Assembly (NCBI GenBank): GCA_017881055.1
Contig: JADGRF010000117.1
Coordinates: forward strand, 1-64,000
Source of the DNA: Sandaracinaceae bacterium
Lineage (GTDB): Bacteria > Myxococcota_A > Polyangia > Polyangiales > JAFGIB01
Length of the DNA stretch: 64,000 nt
Direction: 5' to 3'
In this document: in pieces, positions 52,390 to 64,000 of the stretch
How the letters are laid out: every line of letters starts with the position of its first letter
How positions within the stretch are numbered: the first letter of the stretch is position 1
The notes under the pieces: generated by a model
Told to the model about the DNA's origin: nothing
Databases searched by the model: none
What the model saw: the letters and a program-made list of their open reading frames with translations, nothing else
Position numbers and translations under genes: made by a program

Positions 52390-54932
52390 TTAGCAGGCGC
52401 AGAGCTCTCGCGCGCACCGTCGTCGAGCTTGTGGCGGCGGAGCTTGTCGAGCAGCGTCGTGCGCGGCAGGCCGAGCAGACGCGCGGCCTCACTCTTGTTG
52501 CCCGCGGCACGCAAGAGTGCGTGCTCCAGAGCGCGGCGCTCGACTTCCTCCAACGTGCCGATCAGCGGGTTGTCGCCGAGCAGCGCGGCAGCACCCGTAT
52601 CCAGCATCAAGTCGCTCACCACAACGCGCTCCCCGCGTGCATGAGCCAGCGCGCGCTCGACGACGCGCGTGAGCTCGGCAAGGTTGTCGGGCCAGGCGTA
52701 CTTGGCCAGCGCTGCGAGCGCGTCAGGATCGAAGCCGATCGGGTCACGCCCGAGCAAGCGACACGCGCGATCGAGCGCAAGGAGCACGTGCGACTCGATG
52801 TCCTCCGGGCACTCGCGCAGCGGAGGCACACGCAGCGACACAGGCGACAAGCGCGCCGCGAGATCGGCATCGAAGTGGCCGCTGCCAGCCAACGCATCGA
52901 GATCGACGCGCGTGCCGAGCACGACCCGTGCGAGCACGGGATACGACTCGCCACCGTCGACGGTACGGCCACCACGCGAAGCAAGCGCGACTGCCAGCTG
53001 ACGCTGGGCGTCGAGCGAGAGCGCAGCCACATCGCCGAGCAGCAGCGTGCCGGCGCCGGCGATGCGCAGCGCACCGGCGTGACGATTGTCCCCGTGCGCG
53101 CCGCCGAACAGCACCGCAGCGCTCTCGTCCGCCCGCAACGCAGCACACGCCACGGCTACGAACGGCTCCGCGCTGCGACCGGACTCCGTGTGCAACAGAC
53201 GCGCGAGCGCTTCGATCGGCAGACCCGGCTCGCCGAGCAAGCAGACCGGGACCTCCAGCGAGGCCAAGCTGCGCACGCGCTCGGTCAGCGCGCGCATCGC
53301 AGGGCTGTACGCGATCAGCGGTGAAGCCTCCGCGCGAATGTTGCGGCCACCGTGCAGCAGCTCCACGTCCGAGCGCAAGCGCGACAGCTCGTCCTCGAGC
53401 CGCTCGCCTTGCGCCTGTGCGCGTTGCTGGGCCATCAGTAGCTCGTGCGCGCGTAGCTCGGTGCGACCCTGCGCGGCGAAGATCGACAGCAGCGCAGACA
53501 GATAGCGTGCGTGCTCGCGCAGCGCGCCCAGCTCTTCCAAGGTCAAGAGCGAGCGACGGTTGCCGCGCGGCACGATCAACGCGCCTTCGAGCTCACCGTC
53601 GGTCACCAGAGGCAGCACGCACAGCACGTCGTGCTCGATCAGCGCTTCGATCAATGGACGCAGCGGCGGGTTGCGAACGATCTGCGCTTCGAGCGGCGCA
53701 CGCACGATGATCTCGGCTGGATTCTCTCGTAGACGCTGGGCGATCGCAGCGGGCAGCGGACGCTCGGCGAGATGGGCCTCGCCGGCAGCGTCGATGCGCG
53801 CCTCGAACGCCGGATCGAATCCATACAGAAGCGGCACGCTGTTCGGCGAGCCGCTGGCCTTGCGCATGCAGCCGAGGACGGCTCGCGCCAACCCAGGCAG
53901 CGTGTGAATACCCGCCGTGGTCTCCGGGAACGTGCGCGTGGCATCGAGCAGCCGACCACCCGCAGGCGCGAGCGTGCGGTGCAAAAGAGGCGTGAACGCT
54001 TGGAAGAGCGCCAGACCCAAGCACAGGGCCGCAGCGACCCAAAGCGCGAACGCGAGCGGCGTCGCGGGCACGTAGGCGCGCAGCGGCATGGCAGCCAGCG
54101 CAACCGCGCTCGTGGCGAGCACGGCCGAGACGATCTCGCGCAGCGTGGGTCCTGCAGCGAGACGACGACGCGGATCGATCAACCAGACGTGACCGAGATA
54201 CAAACAGACAGCTGCGACGCTGCCAGAGACGCGCAGCAACGACGCAGCGATCGCGAGCGAGAACACCCGGCCCACCACGAGCGTTGCGGCGACCAGCATC
54301 GCGGGCGCCAGCGCGAGCACGGCCCAGCCGTTCGACGCGAGCGCTTCCGGCGTGCTGCCGAAACGACGACGCGATAGGCGCAGCCCGAGCGCGACCAGCA
54401 CGCTGAGCGCCGCGTAGCCAGCAGCTGCATCGCTGCAGCGGGCAGGTACGAGCAGCGGCGAACCCAAAGGCGCGAACACCGGACCGAGCGCGAGCGCCGA
54501 GAGCAATGCGCAGCCGAGGCCGAGCGCGTACGGCAGCACGCGTGCCGCACGTCGGTAGCGAGCGGGGACGATCACGTCCGGCACGGTCAGCGCGAGATCG
54601 AGCACCAGCGCGGCCAGCGAGGCCAGGGCGATGGCTTCGGCGATGTCGACCGAGATGCGCAGCGGCTCGTTGCTCAGCAGGCGCAAGAGCGACCCGCCCG
54701 CGGCCAGACCGAGATAGCCCGCCCGCCGCGCGCCGCGCTCCTGATTGGGATCCCGCTGGCCGAGCAGCGCACACCCGAGAAGCGTTGCGAGCGCCGCGAT
54801 CACTTCGCCGAGCCGATCGAGGCCGGCGCCGGTATGCACGCCGGTCGTCGATGAGACCGCGGATGAGACGTCCGCCACCAAATAGAGGATCAGCGCAGGG
54901 CCGAGGAACGGGAATATGGCGGCGCGGCGCAA
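52386..54932 (-). CDS. Membrane-anchored NtrC-like protein with degenerate AAA+ domain and Fis-type HTH
   Basis: The 848-residue protein has about nine membrane helices in residues 1-330, a GAF-like region (about 345-490), a coiled-coil (about 500-535), an AAA+ domain (about 550-780) and a Fis-type HTH (EHALLRAAGNKSEAARLLGL, about 800-820). It is laid out like a sigma54 enhancer-binding protein but its motifs are lost. Walker A reads GEPGLPIE instead of GETGTGKE, the GAFTGA loop is absent, and Walker B reads AGTLLLGD. It is unlikely to remodel sigma54 polymerase. It may be a ligand-sensing, DNA-binding membrane regulator. The start is ATG 54932. It is divergent from ligA. Confidence 0.75.
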   Translation of the reverse strand: MRRAAIFPFLGPALILYLVADVSSAVSSTTGVHTGAGLDRLGEVIAALATLLGCALLGQRDPNQERGARRAGYLGLAAGGSLLRLLSNEPLRISVDIAEAIALASLAALVLDLALTVPDVIVPARYRRAARVLPYALGLGCALLSALALGPVFAPLGSPLLVPARCSDAAAGYAALSVLVALGLRLSRRRFGSTPEALASNGWAVLALAPAMLVAATLVVGRVFSLAIAASLLRVSGSVAAVCLYLGHVWLIDPRRRLAAGPTLREIVSAVLATSAVALAAMPLRAYVPATPLAFALWVAAALCLGLALFQAFTPLLHRTLAPAGGRLLDATRTFPETTAGIHTLPGLARAVLGCMRKASGSPNSVPLLYGFDPAFEARIDAAGEAHLAERPLPAAIAQRLRENPAEIIVRAPLEAQIVRNPPLRPLIEALIEHDVLCVLPLVTDGELEGALIVPRGNRRSLLTLEELGALREHARYLSALLSIFAAQGRTELRAHELLMAQQRAQAQGERLEDELSRLRSDVELLHGGRNIRAEASPLIAYSPAMRALTERVRSLASLEVPVCLLGEPGLPIEALARLLHTESGRSAEPFVAVACAALRADESAAVLFGGAHGDNRHAGALRIAGAGTLLLGDVAALSLDAQRQLAVALASRGGRTVDGGESYPVLARVVLGTRVDLDALAGSGHFDADLAARLSPVSLRVPPLRECPEDIESHVLLALDRACRLLGRDPIGFDPDALAALAKYAWPDNLAELTRVVERALAHARGERVVVSDLMLDTGAAALLGDNPLIGTLEEVERRALEHALLRAAGNKSEAARLLGLPRTTLLDKLRRHKLDDGARESSAPAN

Positions 54933-54963
54933 GGCGGTTTCCTTGAAGGACCCGGTAATGTAA

Positions 54964-60407
<5,444 letters not shown>

Positions 60408-60457
60408 GTCGAAAAACCTGGATGGCCAGGATACCGCGGCCTAGCAGCCGCCAACAA

Positions 60458-60519
60458 GCTCGGCGGGTATGTGACTACCCCGAGAGCCGAAGGCTGCTCG
60501 GCGGGTATGTGACTACCCC
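60458..60519. repeat. Dispersed hairpin repeat, copy at the rsmE 3' end
   Basis: Two identical 24-bp direct units lie at 60458-60481 and 60496-60519, each starting GCTCGGCGGGTATGTGAC and ending TACCCC. They are separated by GAGAGCCGAAGGCT. In reverse complement, 60480-60513 matches the repeat in the etfB leader at 33 of 34 positions, including the hairpin CCGAG-A-GCC-GAA-GGC-TG-CTCGG. The second unit contains the rsmE stop codon, so the element reaches into that gene. Confidence 0.85.
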
Positions 60520-61256
60520 AGCGCGTGCATCCGGTCGAGGAGTAGCGCGCTCGCCACCACCGCGGCAGTGTCCACGCGCAGAATTCCCTCGCCGAGACCC
60601 ACCTGCTGGTAGCCAAGCGGCGTGAGTTGATCGATCTCGGCGGCGGAGAGCCCGCCCTCGGGACCCACCACGGCCCACACGTCGTGCAGGTCTTCTGCCG
60701 CGGCCACGCTCGCAAACGCGGCATCCAAGGTCTGCGTCGCGTTCTCCCAGAACACCACCCGCGCGGCATCCGCTGGGGCACGTGCGGCCACGAGCGCGAG
60801 CTCCTCCGGCCCGTGAATCTCGAGCGCGCGCGCTTGCCCCGACTGTGCGCAGGCTTCGCGCGCGATGCGCTTGCAACGTTCCAGCTTCGGCGAGTCGTGT
60901 GCGAGCTTCGGCACGCTGCGCTCGGTCAAAACGAAGCAAAGCGCGTGCACGCCCAGCTCGGTCATCATGCGCACGATCGTCTCGAGCTTTGGAGCTTTCG
61001 GCACACCGAGCAGCAGCGTCACGCGGCGCGTCCGCTCCGGCACGGAGCGCGGCGCTTCGGCGCGACAGCTCATCGCATCGCGCGCGACATCCAAGATCTC
61101 GGCGTCGGCTTCGCTGCCCGCCGCGTCGAACAAGCGAACGCGATCACCCACGCGCAGACGCAGCACCTGCGCGTGCCGCGCCGACTCCACGGGTAAGCGG
61201 AGCACCCCACCGTCGCGCGGCAGCTCAGGCGCAAACAGCCGGCGCCCTTCAGCCAT
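60513..61256 (-). CDS. rsmE: 16S rRNA (uracil-1498-N3)-methyltransferase RsmE
   Basis: RsmE methylates U1498 of 16S rRNA at the decoding centre. The 247-residue protein has the N-terminal PUA-like part (HAQVLRLRVGDRVRLFDAAG), the linker KAPKLETIVRMMTELGV, then the SPOUT-fold SAM site VVGPEGGLSAAEI and the C-terminal GLGEGILRVDTAAVVASALL. This is the expected RsmE organisation. ATG 61256 overlaps the prmA stop by eight bases. The last codons and the stop lie within the dispersed repeat. Confidence 0.94.
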   Translation of the reverse strand: MAEGRRLFAPELPRDGGVLRLPVESARHAQVLRLRVGDRVRLFDAAGSEADAEILDVARDAMSCRAEAPRSVPERTRRVTLLLGVPKAPKLETIVRMMTELGVHALCFVLTERSVPKLAHDSPKLERCKRIAREACAQSGQARALEIHGPEELALVAARAPADAARVVFWENATQTLDAAFASVAAAEDLHDVWAVVGPEGGLSAAEIDQLTPLGYQQVGLGEGILRVDTAAVVASALLLDRMHALG

Positions 61257-62112
61257 GCAGCGGCTTCTCCAGCACCAGAGCACACCAGTCACCGAGCACC
61301 GGTCGCGCGAGCTCGCGTAGCTCGGGGTATGCGGCGCGCACGGGATCCGCGTGGTCATGCAACAGGCCGCTCAACAAGAGTAAGCCCCCCGGAGCGAGCC
61401 GCGCCGTGATCGCACGCCCCTCTGGGATCAACACGCGTGCCTCGATGTTCGCCAGCACGAGCGGATAGCTGCCGGTCTGGGCGGACACGAGCGCCTGAGA
61501 CGCCGTCAGCTGCGCACCCACGCCATTGCGTTCTGCGTTCTCGTTGGCCGCATCGACCGCGAGCGGATCGGTGTCGAGCGCGAGCACGCTCTCGGCACCC
61601 AACAGTAGACACGCAATGCCCAGGATCCCGCTCCCGGTGCCCACATCCAGCACGCGCACGCCTTTCGTCACGCGAGCTTCGAGCTCGGCAAGCAACAAGC
61701 GCGTCGATTCATGCGTGCCGGTGCCGAACGCCTGCCCGGGATCGAGCGTAAGCACCACGTCGTCGGCAGCCGCTTCGTAGGGCTCCCAGGACGGCTTCAC
61801 GATCAAGCGCCGGCCCACGCGCATCGGCTTGAAGTACGCGCGCCAGCCATCGCGCCAGCCATCGCCTACCACGTGCTCGATGCGTGCGGGAAAGCGCCCC
61901 GCGAATGCTGCACGCGCCTGTTCGGCCGCCGCCTCGTCCGCGAAGCTCGCGACCAACGTCACCTGATCGCCGCCGCCCGCAGAATGCTCCAGCGTGCTGG
62001 CGTCGCGCTCCTCGAGGCCCTGCGCGCCCAGCTCGAACAGCTCGTTGGCCACGAGCTCCGAGTCGTCCGGAGAAACATCGACATGCACGTACGGATAGCG
62101 GGGTTCGTTCAC
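61249..62112 (-). CDS. prmA: Ribosomal protein L11 methyltransferase
   Basis: PrmA trimethylates ribosomal protein L11. The 287-residue product has the N-terminal L11-recognition domain (YPYVHVDVSPDDSELVANEL), the linker ending DPGQAFGTGTHESTRLLL, then the SAM core DVGTGSGILGIACLLLGAES and NIEARVLIPEG. GTG 62112 matches the canonical N-terminus and forms a GTGA overlap with the small membrane gene upstream. prmA followed by rsmE is a common bacterial pair. Confidence 0.94.
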   Translation of the reverse strand: MNEPRYPYVHVDVSPDDSELVANELFELGAQGLEERDASTLEHSAGGGDQVTLVASFADEAAAEQARAAFAGRFPARIEHVVGDGWRDGWRAYFKPMRVGRRLIVKPSWEPYEAAADDVVLTLDPGQAFGTGTHESTRLLLAELEARVTKGVRVLDVGTGSGILGIACLLLGAESVLALDTDPLAVDAANENAERNGVGAQLTASQALVSAQTGSYPLVLANIEARVLIPEGRAITARLAPGGLLLLSGLLHDHADPVRAAYPELRELARPVLGDWCALVLEKPLHG

Positions 62113-62333
62113 GACGCCGTCCGTAGCACGAGATACGCCGCCGCGAACACACACCACAGACCCGTCAGCACGAACGCACGCGCGCGGAACCCAGCCAGCA
62201 GCGTGATCGGCGGCAGACACGCCGCGGCGCGCAGCCAACGTGCGACGCCCGAGCTGTGCAGCACGCGTACCCAAAGCGCCACGTGCAGGCACAGCCAGCC
62301 GGCGCCCGTGATCACGAGCGCTGCGAGCAGCAC
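62109..62333 (-). CDS. Small two-helix membrane protein
   Basis: A 74-residue protein with two hydrophobic segments (LLAALVITGAGWLCLHVALW and PPITLLAGFRARAFVLTGL) separated by a basic loop (SGVARWLRAA). It is supported mainly by its GTGA overlap with prmA and by its hydrophobic pattern. The start is GTG 62333, although an in-frame stop lies 27 bases earlier, so no longer version is possible beyond that point. No homology is recognised. Confidence 0.55.
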   Translation of the reverse strand: MLLAALVITGAGWLCLHVALWVRVLHSSGVARWLRAAACLPPITLLAGFRARAFVLTGLWCVFAAAYLVLRTAS

Positions 62334-62434
62334 GAAGTCGCGGGTCAGAAGCGCGATGGTGGTTCCTTACGTGGTCCTACGTGGTTGCCGAATCGAGATC
62401 GGCGATTTAGCCTGCGCGCTCTCGGGAGGCTAGT

Positions 62435-63742
62435 GTGCGAAACATCCGTATCGGCATGATCGGCTGCGGTGTGGTCGGTCAGGGCATCATGCGGCTCTTG
62501 AAAGAGAACGCCGCTAGCATCGAGGGGCGCCTCGGGGGCAAGATCGAAGTGAAGCGCATCGTGGCACGGTCGAAGCGTGACCGCGGCCCGTTCGTGCCAC
62601 CCGACCTGGTCAGCTACGACGCGGGCCCTTTGCTCTCCGACCCCGACATCGACATCGTCGTCGAGGTCATGGGTGGCGTGCAGCCTGCGTATGAGCATCT
62701 GAAGCGCGCGCTCGAAGCCGGCAAGTCGGTCGTGACGGCGAACAAGGCGCTGCTCGCGGCCCGTGGCCACGAGCTGATCGAGCTGTCCGAGTCGCGCGGC
62801 GCCGATCTGTACTTCGAAGCGGCCGTCGCGGGCGGCGTGCCCGTGATCCGCGTGCTGCGCGAAGCCTTCGCGTCCGACCGCATCACCGCGGTGCGCGGCA
62901 TCATCAACGGCACCAGCAACTACATCCTGTCGCGCATGACCGAGTCGGGCCTCGATTTCGCGAGCGCGCTCAAAGAAGCGCAGGAAAAAGGCTACGCCGA
63001 GGCCGATCCCACGCTCGATGTCGGCGGCGGCGATGCAGCCCACAAGCTCTCGATCCTCGCCATGCTCGCCTACGGCGCGAAGCTCGAGCTGGCGCAGATC
63101 TCCACCGACGGTATCGATCAAGTCAGCGCCACCGACATCGCGTTCGCGCGCCGCTTTGGCTATGTGATCAAGCCGCTCGCCGTCGCACGCGCGCTCGCCG
63201 ACGGTTCACTCGATCTGCGCGTGCATCCCGCCTTGGTCAGCCAGAAGAACGTGCTGGCCAGCGTGAACGGCGCGCTCAACGCGGTGTATATAGAGGGTGC
63301 CGCCGTAGGCCCGTGCCTGCTGTCGGGTCTCGGTGCCGGCGCGATGCCCACCGCCGTCAGCGTGGTCAGCGACATCGTCGACGTCGGTCGCAACCTGCTC
63401 AGCGAAGCGGGTGGTCGCGTCCCGCAGCGCGCCTTCCGTGCCGACAGCGTGAAGGTAGCCAAGGTCCAGCCCATGAGCGAACACAGCTGCCGCTTCTACC
63501 TGCGCTTCGCGGTGCTCGATCGCAGCGGCGTGCTCGGCAAGCTCGCGTCGTCGCTCGGCAAGCACAACGTCTCGATCGAGCAGATGGTGCAGGAGGGTCA
63601 CCACCAGACCCAAGAGCCGGTCTCGGTCGTAATGCTCACGCACCCCGCACGCGAAGGCGACGTGCGAGCCGCGCTCTCAGAGATTGCATCGCTCGACATC
63701 GTGGCGGAACCGGCCCGCGCGCTCCGTATCGAACCCACGTGA
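62435..63742 (+). CDS. hom: Homoserine dehydrogenase with C-terminal ACT domain
   Basis: Hom reduces aspartate semialdehyde to homoserine, the branch to threonine and methionine. The 435-residue protein begins IRIGMIGCGVVGQGIM (NAD(P) motif) and has VVTANKALLAARG, FEAAVAGGVPVIRVL, IINGTSNYILSRM and the catalytic region YAEADPTLDVGGGDAAHKLSILA. The C-terminal ACT domain (FYLRFAVLDRSGVLGKLASS) implies allosteric feedback, probably by threonine. GTG 62435 follows GGGAGG at 62424-62429. A bactofilin gene follows 21 bases on. Confidence 0.95.
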   Translation: MRNIRIGMIGCGVVGQGIMRLLKENAASIEGRLGGKIEVKRIVARSKRDRGPFVPPDLVSYDAGPLLSDPDIDIVVEVMGGVQPAYEHLKRALEAGKSVVTANKALLAARGHELIELSESRGADLYFEAAVAGGVPVIRVLREAFASDRITAVRGIINGTSNYILSRMTESGLDFASALKEAQEKGYAEADPTLDVGGGDAAHKLSILAMLAYGAKLELAQISTDGIDQVSATDIAFARRFGYVIKPLAVARALADGSLDLRVHPALVSQKNVLASVNGALNAVYIEGAAVGPCLLSGLGAGAMPTAVSVVSDIVDVGRNLLSEAGGRVPQRAFRADSVKVAKVQPMSEHSCRFYLRFAVLDRSGVLGKLASSLGKHNVSIEQMVQEGHHQTQEPVSVVMLTHPAREGDVRAALSEIASLDIVAEPARALRIEPT

Positions 63743-63763
63743 TTGACTGCTAGGATCGGCCCC

Positions 63764-64000
63764 GTGTCAGAACGTGATCTATCCGGCGTAGGCGAGCTGC
63801 AGGCCCTGCTTGGCCAAGGTGCCGAATTCGAAGGCAAATTGGTCTTTCACGGGCGGATTCGCATCGAGGGCAAGTTCTCCGGCGAGATCAGCGGCGAGGA
63901 CGTGCTTATCTTGGGGCCGTCCGCCGAGGTGCGGGCCAACGTGCAGGTGGGCACGCTGATCGTCCGAGGTGGTTCCCTGTGGGGTCAGGTACGCGCCACG
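63764..64000 (+). CDS. Bactofilin, N-terminal part (runs off the window edge)
   Basis: The last 79 codons encode a bactofilin start. After a short N-terminal tail (SERDLSGVGELQALLGQGAE) comes the beta-helical DUF583 core: EGKLVFHGRIRIEGKFSGEI, then LGPSAEVRANVQVGTLIV and GGSLWGQVRAT. Bactofilins polymerise without nucleotide and scaffold cell-wall enzymes or chromosome-segregation proteins in myxobacteria. The start is GTG 63764. The gene continues beyond the window. Identification rests on the right-handed repeat pattern of G-x-I/V with hydrophobic alternation. Confidence 0.85.
   Translation, partial: MSERDLSGVGELQALLGQGAEFEGKLVFHGRIRIEGKFSGEISGEDVLILGPSAEVRANVQVGTLIVRGGSLWGQVRAT

Noticed and set aside
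52386-54932. An active sigma54-dependent activator
   Set aside because: Walker A, GAFTGA and Walker B are all degraded, so ATP-driven activation is not supported.

Overview
The window looks like a chromosomal segment of a high-GC, soil-type Myxococcota/deltaproteobacterial genome. This rests on four things: third-position GC bias that leaves long false open frames on every strand; many lipoproteins, HEAT-repeat and PEGA proteins; PilZ proteins, a bactofilin and an AgmX/GltJ-type focal-adhesion protein; and a membrane-anchored NtrC-like regulator. No sequence search was possible, so the taxon is an inference. No rRNA, CRISPR array, IS element or prophage was seen.

Layout. 0-1 kb: the conserved tRNA-Thr, tRNA-Tyr, tRNA-Gly, tRNA-Thr, tuf transcription unit (minus strand) with a recognisable sigma70-type promoter. 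1-7.7 kb: CdsA-family enzyme, a cysteine-rich gene remnant, a diacylglycerol-kinase-family enzyme, a TPR lipoprotein, a PilZ protein and a degenerate M16-like protein. 7.7-21.3 kb: a surface-polysaccharide locus with two nucleotide-sugar branches. The first is rfbF-rfbG-rfbH (CDP-glucose to CDP-4-keto-3,6-dideoxyhexose intermediates) plus a facing SDR/ThDP-enzyme pair that resembles the yersiniose-type two-carbon branching step. The second is pseB-pseC-pseGH (fused)-pseI for pseudaminic acid. A bactoprenol-type GT2, a methyltransferase and a GtrA-type flippase accompany them. 21.3-23.4 kb: etfBA with a strong terminator. 23.4-31 kb: an Ig-like/zinc-ribbon membrane protein, the GltJ/AgmX-like protein, a lipase maturation factor, a GAF protein, PepA and ComEA. 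31-41 kb (all minus): murA-hisG, an ABC-2 permease pair, an SdhC-like cytochrome, transaldolase-NAD kinase (with an in-frame 27-bp minisatellite), PEGA and small lipoproteins, a sulfatase-modifying-factor-fold protein, and an Lgt-family enzyme. 41-46.8 kb: coupled era-der, a PilZ protein, two lipoproteins and a HEAT lipoprotein. 46.8-54.9 kb: an acyl-CoA synthetase, an orphan adenine methyltransferase, an L,D-transpeptidase, then a coupled LMW phosphatase/fructosamine-kinase-like pair that fits protein deglycation, and a membrane-bound regulator whose AAA+ domain has lost its ATPase motifs. 55-64 kb: ligA, a 1128-residue MshEN/GspE_N-HEAT protein, rsmE-prmA with a small membrane protein, homoserine dehydrogenase and a partial bactofilin.

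Operon logic is unusually readable: many neighbours share ATGA/GTGA or short overlaps (rfbF/rfbG, rfbG/rfbH, SDR/ThDP enzyme, pseB/pseC, pseGH/pseI, tal/nadK, era/der, phosphatase/kinase, small membrane gene/prmA). These overlaps fix several non-ATG starts. Repeats of note are a dispersed hairpin element shared by the etfB leader and the rsmE 3' end, a 123-bp inverted repeat between comEA and hisG, and the minisatellite in nadK.
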